64,000 nucleotides of DNA from contig JABSRN010000065.1 of the NCBI GenBank assembly GCA_013214025.1, positions 1 through 64,000 on the forward strand, read 5' to 3'. A program made the position numbers and the translations under genes. Shown here piece by piece: positions 51,986-59,783 of this stretch; within the stretch, counting starts at the first letter, position 1, and every line of letters starts with the position of its first letter. The notes under the pieces were generated by a model. The model searched no databases. It saw only the letters and a program-made list of their open reading frames with translations, and was not told the DNA's origin. This DNA is from Polyangiaceae bacterium. Lineage in GTDB: Bacteria > Myxococcota_A > Polyangia > Polyangiales > Polyangiaceae.

Positions 51986-53482
51986 ATGCCGGTACCCCAA
52001 CCCATCGCCATCGGCACAGAGAAGCCTCGGATTCTCGTGGTGGATGACGAGAGCTTCATCCGAGACATGTTAGCGGACTTCCTGGGCATGGAGGGCTACG
52101 CCGTCCAGTGCGCCGCGGACGGCGTAGCGGCGCTGCGGGAATTGCGCGCCCAGCCGTTCGACGTGATCGTCAGCGATCTCAAGATGCCGGGCATCGGTGG
52201 CCTCGATCTCCTGAAGGAGGCGAGGCAGGCCTATCCCGATACCGTGATGATCATGATGACCGGTTTCGGAACAGTCGAGACCGCCATCGCCGCGATGAAA
52301 TCGGGCGCCTACGACTACATCCTAAAGCCGTTTAAGGTCGAGGAGGTAATCCAAGTCGTAGAACGCGGACTCGCGCGGCGACGTCTCGAAGCAGAGAACA
52401 TCCGCCTGCGAGAAGCGGTGTCACTCTACAAAGTGAGCGAGGCTATCAGTGCCAGCCTGGGCATGGACGACGTGGTGAAAACCATGGCGGCGAGTGCCAT
52501 CGATGACCTGAACGCTGACTGGGCGGACATCTGGCTGGCAGACGGAGAAGGTGGATTTGCCCCTCGGGGCCCGTGGACGGGCGGCGAGCTCAAGGACGTG
52601 GTGCCGGGGGATGTGAATCACGGCGCATTGGTAGCCGCCGTCGAAGGTGGCGATTGCGTACTAGTCCATGGTCCCGAAGTAGCGCCCTACGTGAACAAGC
52701 CGGACCGGCTTCCGACCACGATGTTGGTGGTACCGCTCAAGGTGCCGACTCGTTTTCACGGCTGCCTGTGTGTGGCGCGCTACGGAACCGGCGAGAAGTT
52801 CACCGAGGGGCAACGAAAGTTGCTGATCTTGATCGCATCGCGCGCGGCAGCGGCGATCGAGAATTCTCGATTGTACGAGAACCTCCAGGCGACATTTAAA
52901 CAAACGATTCAAAGCTTGGCGCGGACCATCGACAAGATGGACACCTACACTTCCGGGCATTCAACACGAGTGAGCGAATACGCCGGCAAGTTAGCTCGTT
53001 GGTGCGGCCTCGACGATGGCAAGATCGAAATCGTTCGCCAAGCAGCTCTGATGCACGACATCGGAAAAATTGGCTGTGTCATGAAGCTGAATAAGCCGGG
53101 CAAGCTCACGGCTGAAGAATACGAGACCTTCAAGGCGCACCCGGAATATGGGCGCGACATCCTGGAGCCCATCGATTTCATTCAACCGGTCATCCCCGGG
53201 GTACACTTGCATCACGAACGGTGGGATGGCGGAGGATATCCCCTGGGCCTGTCCGCTCAGAGCATCCCGCTCATCGCTCGAATTATATCGGTCGCCGATA
53301 CCTACGACGCGATGACCAGTGATCGTGCCTACCGCAAGAAGCTCAGTCATGACGTAACGCGTAAAGAAATCGTTAGCTGTTCGGGTACTCAGTTCGATCC
53401 GGACGTGGCGACGACTTTTTTGGACAAAATCGACGATTGGCTTGCAGAGCAGCGTGAACTCGGGCGAGACATGCCTCAGTAG
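51986..53482 (+). CDS. Response regulator with GAF and HD-GYP domains
   Basis: The 498-residue protein has an N-terminal receiver (ILVVDDESF, VIVSDLKMPG with the phosphoacceptor Asp, and the Lys in ILKPF), then a GAF domain (about 150-305), and a C-terminal HD-GYP domain. The latter shows MHDIGKIG, then the GYP box as HHERWDGGGYPLGL. Such proteins usually hydrolyse c-di-GMP. The HD and GYP motifs are intact, so activity is likely. No partner kinase is adjacent. The start at 51986 is the first ATG, with AAGCTGGAG upstream. It lies 19 bp before lipB. Confidence 0.95.
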   Translation: MPVPQPIAIGTEKPRILVVDDESFIRDMLADFLGMEGYAVQCAADGVAALRELRAQPFDVIVSDLKMPGIGGLDLLKEARQAYPDTVMIMMTGFGTVETAIAAMKSGAYDYILKPFKVEEVIQVVERGLARRRLEAENIRLREAVSLYKVSEAISASLGMDDVVKTMAASAIDDLNADWADIWLADGEGGFAPRGPWTGGELKDVVPGDVNHGALVAAVEGGDCVLVHGPEVAPYVNKPDRLPTTMLVVPLKVPTRFHGCLCVARYGTGEKFTEGQRKLLILIASRAAAAIENSRLYENLQATFKQTIQSLARTIDKMDTYTSGHSTRVSEYAGKLARWCGLDDGKIEIVRQAALMHDIGKIGCVMKLNKPGKLTAEEYETFKAHPEYGRDILEPIDFIQPVIPGVHLHHERWDGGGYPLGLSAQSIPLIARIISVADTYDAMTSDRAYRKKLSHDVTRKEIVSCSGTQFDPDVATTFLDKIDDWLAEQRELGRDMPQ

Positions 53483-53501
53483 TCATGTCCACTCTGTCGT
53501 T

Positions 53502-54254
53502 ATGTCCACATCGCGTCCCCTAACCACATCGCGTCCCCTAGTGGGTATCTGGCTAGGTCGGCGTTCTTATCGTCCCGTATACGATCTCCAAGTTCGGCTC
53601 ATGGAAGAGCGCAAGCGGGGGGAGGGCGTGGACCGCATGCTGCTCGTCGAGCACGATCCGGTGATCACTCTCGGGCGGACGGCCCAGTGGTCCAATCTAT
53701 TGGCGTCGCCCGAGGCGCTGGAGAACCGCGGTGTTGAGCTAGTGCGCACGGATCGGGGGGGCGACGTCACTTTGCACGGCCCCGGACAGCTGGTGGGCTA
53801 CCCCATCGTGGACTTGCGACCCGAGCGCTGCGATGTGCGGCGCTATGTTCGAGATCTGGCCTTCACCATGAACCAGGTCATCGCCCCCTTCGACGTGCAG
53901 GGCGGCCTGGTGGATGATCTCGTGGGGCTGTGGGTGGATCCGACCAGTCGGAGTGAATGGCCCGGTCAGGGCAAGACGACGGCTCTACATAAGATCGGCG
54001 CCATCGGCGTGCGACTGTCACGCTGGGTCACCATGCATGGCTTCGCGCTCAACCTCAGTATGGACCTCGACTTGTTCCGATTGATCGTGCCCTGTGGGAT
54101 CTCTCAGCATGGCGTGACCACTCTCGAGAAACTCCACGGTGACGCTCCTTCGGTGCGCGACGCCGCGGACTCCGCCTTTGAGCACTTCTCTCAGCGCTTC
54201 GAGGCCAGCGACGTGCATTTTGAGGACTGGTCTCAGCGAAGCAGTCTCGACTGA
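53502..54254 (+). CDS. lipB: Octanoyltransferase LipB
   Basis: LipB moves octanoyl from acyl carrier protein to lipoyl domains. The family pattern RTDRGGDVTLHGPGQLVGYPI is clear. The catalytic Lys is in LHKIGAIGVRLSRWVTMHGFALN and the Cys in VPCGISQHGV. Length is 250 residues from the ATG at 53502; an in-frame extension to 53442 overlaps the HD-GYP gene. The N terminus contains a duplicated segment (TSRPL twice) that matches a DNA direct repeat (ACATCGCGTCCCCTA twice) and is not part of the core fold. No LipA is adjacent. Confidence 0.95.
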   Translation: MSTSRPLTTSRPLVGIWLGRRSYRPVYDLQVRLMEERKRGEGVDRMLLVEHDPVITLGRTAQWSNLLASPEALENRGVELVRTDRGGDVTLHGPGQLVGYPIVDLRPERCDVRRYVRDLAFTMNQVIAPFDVQGGLVDDLVGLWVDPTSRSEWPGQGKTTALHKIGAIGVRLSRWVTMHGFALNLSMDLDLFRLIVPCGISQHGVTTLEKLHGDAPSVRDAADSAFEHFSQRFEASDVHFEDWSQRSSLD

Positions 54255-54275
54255 GACCGCACCTGGCTGCTGTGC

Positions 54276-54345
54276 GGCTACTGCTGTGCGGCTACTGCTC
54301 GGTGGCTACTGCTGTGTGGCTACTGCTGTGTGGCTACTGCTCGGC
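54276..54345. repeat. 14-bp tandem repeat, five copies, at a convergent gene end
   Basis: Five 14-bp units of the form GGCTACTGCTGTGT (last base variable; two copies end in CGGT or CGGC) lie between lipB and the convergent LuxR-type regulator. A sixth, imperfect, unit precedes them. The last unit contains the stop codon and last three codons of the regulator on the minus strand, so the repeat seems to have grown from its 3' end. Confidence 0.8.
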
Positions 54346-54978
54346 TTTGAGCAGGCCGCGAGAAATCGCCCACTTGGTCAATCCGACCGTGCCTTGGATG
54401 CCGAGCTTGTTCGTAAGTCTCTCGCGGTAGGTTTCCACGGTACGCAATCCGATGCCGAGCTTTTCGCCGATGGCTTTGCTGGTGAGACCGTCCGCGATAA
54501 GTAGTAAGACTTCTCGCTCCCGTGGAGATAGCTCGGGGGTCTCTCCGGAATCTGCTTCGAGCGCGGCCGCTTCGAGCTCGGGAGGGATAATTCGTTCGCC
54601 TTCTTCGACACGAGCGATGGCCGCGGCGATTTCTTCGGGACCACAGCTGCCCTTGTCGATGACTCCCCAGACGCCCGCCTTGACCATGTCGCGGGTGAGC
54701 GGAGCGCGATGGTGGGCGGTGAAGGCGAGGACGCGGGTGCTCGGGGAGATCTTGCTGATTCGCCGAGTGGCGTCCACGCCGTTCATCTTCGGCATATCGA
54801 TGTCCATCAGCACGATGGTCGGCTTGAGATCGGCGACCAGTCCAACAGCTTCCTCACCGTCGCTCGCGGTACCAATCACTTCGATGCCGTCGTAGCTTTG
54901 CAAGTATCGACGCACACCGTCTCGGACAACGCGGTGGTCATCGACGATCAAGACACGGGTTGGGGGTGGGATGGACAT
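54334..54978 (-). CDS. NarL/FixJ-type response regulator
   Basis: The 214-residue protein has an N-terminal receiver: acidic pair at 13-14 (VDDHRVV), phosphoacceptor Asp59 in LMDIDMPKMNG, and a conserved Thr/Lys (AFTAHH, VIDKGS). The C-terminal LuxR helix-turn-helix reads LSPREREVLLLIADGLTSKAIGEKLGIGLRTVETYRERLTNKLG. The ATG at 54978 is chosen because the core begins there; a longer frame reaches 55161. No clear ribosome binding site is seen. No sensor kinase is adjacent. Confidence 0.93.
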   Translation of the reverse strand: MSIPPPTRVLIVDDHRVVRDGVRRYLQSYDGIEVIGTASDGEEAVGLVADLKPTIVLMDIDMPKMNGVDATRRISKISPSTRVLAFTAHHRAPLTRDMVKAGVWGVIDKGSCGPEEIAAAIARVEEGERIIPPELEAAALEADSGETPELSPREREVLLLIADGLTSKAIGEKLGIGLRTVETYRERLTNKLGIQGTVGLTKWAISRGLLKAEQ

Positions 54979-55358
54979 GAGAAGGGGAGACGATTCGCTA
55001 TACTCTGGGTGTTTCGTTTTATGTGTCCGTATTTGTACGGACAGTGCCGCCGTATTCTCTAGGGAATGGCGGTCATGTATATCGGGGAGCTGGGGATACA
55101 GTTTCCGCGGTGCACCCAAAGAATGCCAAATTTTGGGGCGCGGTTCCAGCGCGCGGAACAACAGAGTTGTCGTCTTCGTTTAGCAGTAGCTGCCGGCCGG
55201 AAGAATAAGTTCGTTCTGGCACGGTCCCGCAACCCACGTCGTGTGGGCGCCTAGGAGTAGGCTAATCACGCTGCCAGCCATCGTCCGAAGGGGCGGTCGG
55301 CCGGGGCTTCCCGTCTCATATTCGATCCCCCCGGTTGCCGGTGCTACCCTGGCGAGTC
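54979..55358. promoter_or_regulatory. Intergenic region upstream of the NarL-type regulator
   Basis: About 380 bp hold no gene. A perfect hairpin GTCCGTA-TTTG-TACGGAC at 55025-55042 lies 47 bp ahead of the regulator, a candidate operator. A minus-strand TATAGC near 54997-55002 could be a -10 box between them. Short plus-strand frames here look non-coding. Confidence 0.4.
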
Positions 55359-55490
55359 ATGGAAGCCGTTGCCGTCATTTTACTTCCCGCCGCTTGGGGT
55401 GGGTTGATGTACGGCGTGTTTGAATTTCTCGACCGTCGGCGACGTCGGTTTCGTCGCGATGACATCCCTCCTATCGACTACTCGATCTGA
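55359..55490 (+). CDS. 43-residue putative small membrane protein
   Basis: The ATG at 55359 opens a 43-codon frame ending in TGA at 55488-55490. The product starts MEAVAVILLPAAWGGLMYG, a hydrophobic segment, followed by a basic run RRRRRFRRDD and an acidic end. That is a plausible single-pass small protein. GGCGAG lies just upstream. It sits 15 bp ahead of the TauE gene, with the same direction. It is too short to be called by length alone, and homology is unchecked. Confidence 0.45.
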   Translation: MEAVAVILLPAAWGGLMYGVFEFLDRRRRRFRRDDIPPIDYSI

Positions 55491-55505
55491 ATGGGCCCGT
55501 AGCCA

Positions 55506-56390
55506 TTGGAGGTAGCGGGGCAAGTACTCAGCTACCCGGGGCTGATCGCGCTCGGCGTGATTGTGGGCCTCGTGGCGGGCATGTTCGGAGTGGGCGGCGG
55601 CTTCTTACTCACGCCGCTGCTCTCTGTGGTGTTCGGTGTTCCCATGCCGATCGCTGTGGGCACGGGCCTTTGCCAGATGGTGGGATCCTCCACCTCGGCG
55701 GCACTTCGCCATCGCAAAATGGGACAGGGCGAACCTCGATTTGCCATCGTCATGATCGTGGGCAGCTTGGCAGGAGTGTCCGCCGGGGCCCGCGCCATCG
55801 CCGAACTGAACGAGTCGCTGCCGAGTGGTCGTGGGCAAATCGACGTGACGGCTGTCCTCTACGGCGCTTACGTTTTTTTCCTGCTGTGTATCGCGGGCGT
55901 TCTTTGGTGGCAGGGTCGCGGGGGCTTTGAAGACCTTGAGTACGTGAGGCGCGGACCGCTGAGTCGCTGGCGACTGCCTCCCTACATCGATTTACTGAGC
56001 ATTCCCATGCCCCAAGTGAGCGTCATGGGGATCGCCTACCTCGGGTTGTTCTTGGGTTTCTTGTCCGGCTTCCTGGGCACCAGTGGTGGTATCGCGTTGA
56101 TCCCAATTCTGCTCTATGGCTACGGATTTCCGTTTCGACAAGCGGCTGGTACCGGTATCGTCGTCACCTGGCTAACCGCCGTGGTCGGCACCCTCGCGCA
56201 CTACGCCGACGGCAACGTGCACGTGGGTCTAGCCATGGTGTTGATGGTGGGCTCGAGCCTGTCCGCCCAGGTGGGGGCGGAGCTGACCCGGTCCGTATCT
56301 GCGACTCGACTACGCAAAGGATTGGCGGCCATCGTGTTCACCATGGCGCTGGTGATCGTTGGAGAGCTAGTGAACCGTCTGCAGGGCTAA
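55506..56390 (+). CDS. TauE/SafE-family sulfite/sulfonate exporter
   Basis: The 294-residue membrane protein has about eight hydrophobic segments and the duplicated TauE/SafE motif: GMFGVGGGFLLTPLLSVVFGVP in the first half and GFLSGFLGTSGGIALIPILLYGY in the second. The family exports sulfite, sulfonates or other small organic anions. The start is a TTG at 55506; a later GTG is possible since no clear ribosome binding site is seen. It lies 80 bp before cysK and points the same way. A link to sulfur traffic is suggestive but not shown. Confidence 0.85.
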   Translation: MEVAGQVLSYPGLIALGVIVGLVAGMFGVGGGFLLTPLLSVVFGVPMPIAVGTGLCQMVGSSTSAALRHRKMGQGEPRFAIVMIVGSLAGVSAGARAIAELNESLPSGRGQIDVTAVLYGAYVFFLLCIAGVLWWQGRGGFEDLEYVRRGPLSRWRLPPYIDLLSIPMPQVSVMGIAYLGLFLGFLSGFLGTSGGIALIPILLYGYGFPFRQAAGTGIVVTWLTAVVGTLAHYADGNVHVGLAMVLMVGSSLSAQVGAELTRSVSATRLRKGLAAIVFTMALVIVGELVNRLQG

Positions 56391-56469
56391 GGCGCTGCAG
56401 GGAGAAGACGGCTGGGCGGCCGTTGGCGAAACGGTTTCGGAATGGGCAGTAGTCATCTAGTCTGCGGTC

Positions 56470-57396
56470 TTGGCTTTTCTGAAGTCCATACTCGACGTCA
56501 TCGGAGGGACGCCGCTCGTTCATCTCCCACGACTCTCCCGTGAGTTGGGGGCGGAGGTACTGGCGAAGTTGGAGAGCGTGAATCCGGGAGGCAGCGTCAA
56601 GGACCGCGTGGCGCGCGCCATGGTCGACGAAGCGGAGCAATCCGGTGCTTTGAAACCGGGGGGCATGCTGATCGAAGCGACCAGCGGCAACACGGGCATC
56701 GCATTGGCGATGCTGGCGGCTGCTCGCGGATATCAGCTCACTCTAGTGATGCCGGAAGCGATGAGCTGTGAAAGGGTCAGTCTACTGAAGGCCTACGGTG
56801 CGGCGGTGGTTCTGACTCCGGGCACACTGATGCGCCAGGCTGTCGAGCAGGCGGAAGCTCTGGGACGCAGCACTCCGGGCGCGGTCCTGCTTCGTCAATT
56901 CGAGAACCCAAGCAACCCGGCTGCCCACGAACGCACAACAGCGGAAGAGATTTGGTCCGACTGTGAGCATCAGCTGGATGTATTCGTGTCGGGTATCGGT
57001 ACGGGGGGCACCATCACGGGTGTGGCCCGGGCGCTGAAGCCGCGGCTCCCCGAGCTACGAATCATCGGCGTGGAGCCGGCAGGGGCAGCGGTGTTGCAAG
57101 GCGACGCGGCGGGAGCCCATCACCTTCAGGGCATAGGTGCCGGCTTCATCCCCAAGGTGTTGGACCCGTCCCTGATCGATCAGCTGATCAGTGTGACGGA
57201 AGAACAGGCTTTGGCCGCGGCACGTCGGGTGGCGCGCGGAGACGGGGTGCTTTCCGGGATCTCGTCGGGGGCAGCGTTGGCCGCGACAATCTCCCTGGGC
57301 AAGACTGAGTTAGCGGGCAAACGGGTGGTGGTCATGTTGCCGGACGCCGGTGAGCGCTATGTTTCGACGGCGCTGTTCCGGGCCCTCAGCGAGTAG
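56470..57396 (+). CDS. cysK: Cysteine synthase A (O-acetylserine sulfhydrylase)
   Basis: CysK makes cysteine from O-acetylserine and sulfide with pyridoxal phosphate. The pyridoxal-Lys is at 44 (GGSVKDR). The substrate loop TSGNTGIA, the GIGTGGTITGVARALK pocket, the SGISSGAALAA region and the PDAGERY finish are intact. Length (308) is typical. The start is a TTG at 56470. A Rho-independent-like terminator follows. Together with cysDN elsewhere in the window it supports assimilatory sulfur metabolism, though no sulfite reductase is seen. Confidence 0.95.
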   Translation: MAFLKSILDVIGGTPLVHLPRLSRELGAEVLAKLESVNPGGSVKDRVARAMVDEAEQSGALKPGGMLIEATSGNTGIALAMLAAARGYQLTLVMPEAMSCERVSLLKAYGAAVVLTPGTLMRQAVEQAEALGRSTPGAVLLRQFENPSNPAAHERTTAEEIWSDCEHQLDVFVSGIGTGGTITGVARALKPRLPELRIIGVEPAGAAVLQGDAAGAHHLQGIGAGFIPKVLDPSLIDQLISVTEEQALAAARRVARGDGVLSGISSGAALAATISLGKTELAGKRVVVMLPDAGERYVSTALFRALSE

Positions 57397-57425
57397 GGGT
57401 GCCCGCTCGCCGCCGCCGTTGTCGG

Positions 57426-57453
57426 GGCAAAGCCAGCGGGCTTTGTCATTTTT
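57426..57453 (+). terminator. Terminator of cysK
   Basis: A stem of GGCAAAGCC and GGGCTTTGTC with an AGC loop is followed by ATTTTTC. It lies 30 bp after the cysK stop. Confidence 0.7.
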
Positions 57454-57576
57454 CTGGGCCGACAGATCTTCTGGGGGGCGGAGCCCCGAGCCGCCCGTTT
57501 AGGTCGGTTTGGCAGCCCCCCGGGACCCGCCTACGCTGAACCACCCGGCTTTCTGGCGGCCCTCACCACGCGGAGG

Positions 57577-57618
57577 GCGGCGAACGCAGGGCGGCGAACG
57601 CAGGGTGGCGAACGCAGG
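57577..57618. repeat. 14-bp tandem repeat, three copies
   Basis: The unit GCGGCGAACGCAGG occurs twice, and a third copy has one change (GTGGCGAACGCAGG). A fourth begins with GTGGCGGCGA and diverges. The length equals that of the repeat at 54276-54345, but the sequences are unrelated. Confidence 0.7.
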
Positions 57619-57857
57619 GTGGCGGCGATACCACTGTGTTTACGGAAGCCGCATGATCCCGCGGAAAGCGGTCGAACCGAGAAGCAGCCTCGGCTACCAT
57701 TGGGGGTTGTGGAACCCGAACTGGCGCTGGACGAAGGCTTTCGTAGCCCGACGAATCGCAGGCACCTGGCTCTTTCCTGGGCACGTCGGTCGGGATATCG
57801 AAGCCATCGGGTCAACCGTCGCATCACCGCTTGTGTCGCCGAACTCCAGGAGCATGA

Positions 57858-59783
57858 ATGAGATTGTCGCGTATCGTCGTTGGCGCACTCAAAGCCGGAG
57901 CCACTGAGATGCGACTTGTTCCGGGTTACCCACCCGTGGTGGTCGTGAAGGGCAAGGACGCCGCGCTCGGTCGCAAGAAGTACGATTCAGCCGCCATCGA
58001 AGGCTTGGTGGACGGCATCCTCACCGCCCAAGCGCAAATGGATCTTTCGCTGGGTGAAGCGACTTGGGACGTGAAGATCCCAGATGTCGGGATCCTACCG
58101 GTTTCGGCCCGCATGAAAAACGGCAAGCTGCGCGCTACCTTCGCCTTGAGTCAGGTTCGAGAGCCTACCGCGGAAGACGGCGCCGAGTTTGCTGAAGACA
58201 TTACGGACGACATTGAGTTGCTGCCGACGGAAGAGGAGGCGGTGGCTGTCACTCTCAATTCCGATGATGGCGTCGTGGAGATCGAGCCCGAAGAATCGGC
58301 GTCGCCTGCTATAGGCCCGGAACCGTCGGGAGGCGCGACTCAACTAGCCAAAGCCAAGGCGGCGCGGCAAGCGGCGGCGCAGCAAGCGGCAGCGCAGCAA
58401 GCGGCGGCGCAGCAAGCGGCAGCGCAGCAAGCGGCGGCGCAGCAAGCGGCGGCGCAGCAAGCGGCGGCGCTTGCTGCGGCGCAGGCCCAGCTGGTCCAAC
58501 AGCGAGACGCCCTGCAGAAGGCCCAACTGCAGCTTCAACAACAGCAGCAGGTATTCCAAAATCAACAAAAGCGGGCGCGGGAAACGGCGGCCGCCAGCGC
58601 TGCACCTCAGGGGGGCCCTGTGGCAGCCAGCGCCATGCGTTCGGGGGGCTCCAGTGCAGATATTGATCGTTTGCTGACCATTTTGCTGGAGACCAAGGGA
58701 TCCGATCTACACATCTGCTCGGGGGTCAAGCCGATGATTCGGGTCGACGGCGACATGCGCGCGCTGACGAACCAGGCTCAGCTCACGCCGGAAGCCGTAC
58801 AGAAAATGCTTTGGCCCATTGTGCCTCCTCTCAATCGGGAAGAGTTTACGCGGCGTAGAGACACGGATTTTGCCTACGAGATCCCGGGCAAGGCGCGATT
58901 CCGCGCCAACATGTTTGTGGACCGACGCGGGGTGGGCGGTGTGTTCAGAATCATCCCCAGCGACATCATGACCGGCGAAGATCTGGGCATCCCCAGTGAA
59001 ATCCTGCATCGCTTCTCCACACTGCAAAAGGGTCTTGTGCTGGTCACTGGGCCGACCGGTTCCGGCAAGTCGACAACGTTGAATGCCTTCGTGGACTACA
59101 TCAACCGTAACCGATCGGCGCATATCATCACCATCGAGGATCCCATCGAGTTTGTTCACGAGAACCGGCGGTGTTTGATTAATCAACGCCAGGTGGGGCA
59201 GCACACGGATTCCTTCAAAGACGCGCTTCGAGCCGCTCTACGAGAAGATCCAGACATCATCTTGGTGGGTGAGATCCGCGATCTGGAGACCATCGAAATC
59301 GCGTTGGAGACGGCAGAAACCGGGCACTTGGTCTTCGGTACGCTGCACACCTCGTCAGCGGCGAGCACGGTAGACCGCATCATCGACCAATTTCCCGCGG
59401 ACCGTCAGTCGCAGATCCGAGTGATGCTTTCGAGTTCTCTGATGGGCGTGATCGCGCAGGTCTTGTGCAAGAAGACCAACGGAGGTCGGGTCGCCGCCTA
59501 CGAAATCTTGATCGGGATCCCGGCGGTGTCGAACTTGATTCGAGAGCAAAAGGTCTTCCAGCTGGCCAGCGTGATGCAAACGGGCCGAAAGCTCGGCATG
59601 CGCATGATGGCCGATAGCCTGGTAGCGCTGGTTAAGGGAGGAGCTATCACTCCGGAGGAGGCGATCACTAAAGCCCAGGACCGCAGTCAGCTGATGGCGG
59701 CCTTTGCGGCGGAGAACATCGAACCTATGTCGCCGAAGTCAGGCACCAAGAGTCCCCGAAGCAAGAAGAAGAAGGGGGGGTAG
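57858..59783 (+). CDS. PilT-type ATPase with N-terminal extension
   Basis: The C-terminal 375 residues (from about 266) are a PilT/PilU-like secretion ATPase: N2 domain (TKGSDLHICSGVKPMIRVDGDM), Walker A GPTGSGKST with Lys404, Asp box TIEDPIEF, Walker B ILVGEIRDLET and the His box GHLVFGTLHTSS. These are intact. The N-terminal 265 residues begin with a segment (ALKAGATEMRLVPGYPPVVVVKGK) that resembles the PilT N2 domain and may be a degenerate duplicate, then an acidic part, then a Gln/Ala repeat (171-205). Such retraction-type motors power twitching. No pilus gene is adjacent, but a Tad locus lies 2 kb away. The start at 57858 is an ATG with CAGGAG upstream. Confidence 0.88.
   Translation: MRLSRIVVGALKAGATEMRLVPGYPPVVVVKGKDAALGRKKYDSAAIEGLVDGILTAQAQMDLSLGEATWDVKIPDVGILPVSARMKNGKLRATFALSQVREPTAEDGAEFAEDITDDIELLPTEEEAVAVTLNSDDGVVEIEPEESASPAIGPEPSGGATQLAKAKAARQAAAQQAAAQQAAAQQAAAQQAAAQQAAAQQAAALAAAQAQLVQQRDALQKAQLQLQQQQQVFQNQQKRARETAAASAAPQGGPVAASAMRSGGSSADIDRLLTILLETKGSDLHICSGVKPMIRVDGDMRALTNQAQLTPEAVQKMLWPIVPPLNREEFTRRRDTDFAYEIPGKARFRANMFVDRRGVGGVFRIIPSDIMTGEDLGIPSEILHRFSTLQKGLVLVTGPTGSGKSTTLNAFVDYINRNRSAHIITIEDPIEFVHENRRCLINQRQVGQHTDSFKDALRAALREDPDIILVGEIRDLETIEIALETAETGHLVFGTLHTSSAASTVDRIIDQFPADRQSQIRVMLSSSLMGVIAQVLCKKTNGGRVAAYEILIGIPAVSNLIREQKVFQLASVMQTGRKLGMRMMADSLVALVKGGAITPEEAITKAQDRSQLMAAFAAENIEPMSPKSGTKSPRSKKKKGG
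58368..58472. repeat. 15-bp coding tandem repeat in the PilT-type gene
   Basis: Seven units of CAAGCGGCGGCGCAG (one base variable; the last unit ends in CTT) encode QAAAQ repeats. Because the unit is a multiple of three, copy-number change would leave the frame open while altering linker length. It is a likely variable-number locus. Confidence 0.85.

Larger units (their letters stand above)
57397..57857. other. Gene-free stretch with terminator and tandem repeat
   Basis: This gap of 461 bp has the cysK terminator at 57426-57453 (GGCAAAGCC / GGGCTTTGTC, then ATTTTT) and the 14-bp repeat at 57577-57618. No convincing gene is seen; frames here are rich in Arg, Pro and Ala and lack ribosome binding sites. 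Confidence 0.5.

Noticed and set aside
54276-54345. CRISPR-like array from the five repeats
   Set aside because: Units are contiguous with no spacers and the unit is only 14 bp, so this is a plain tandem repeat.
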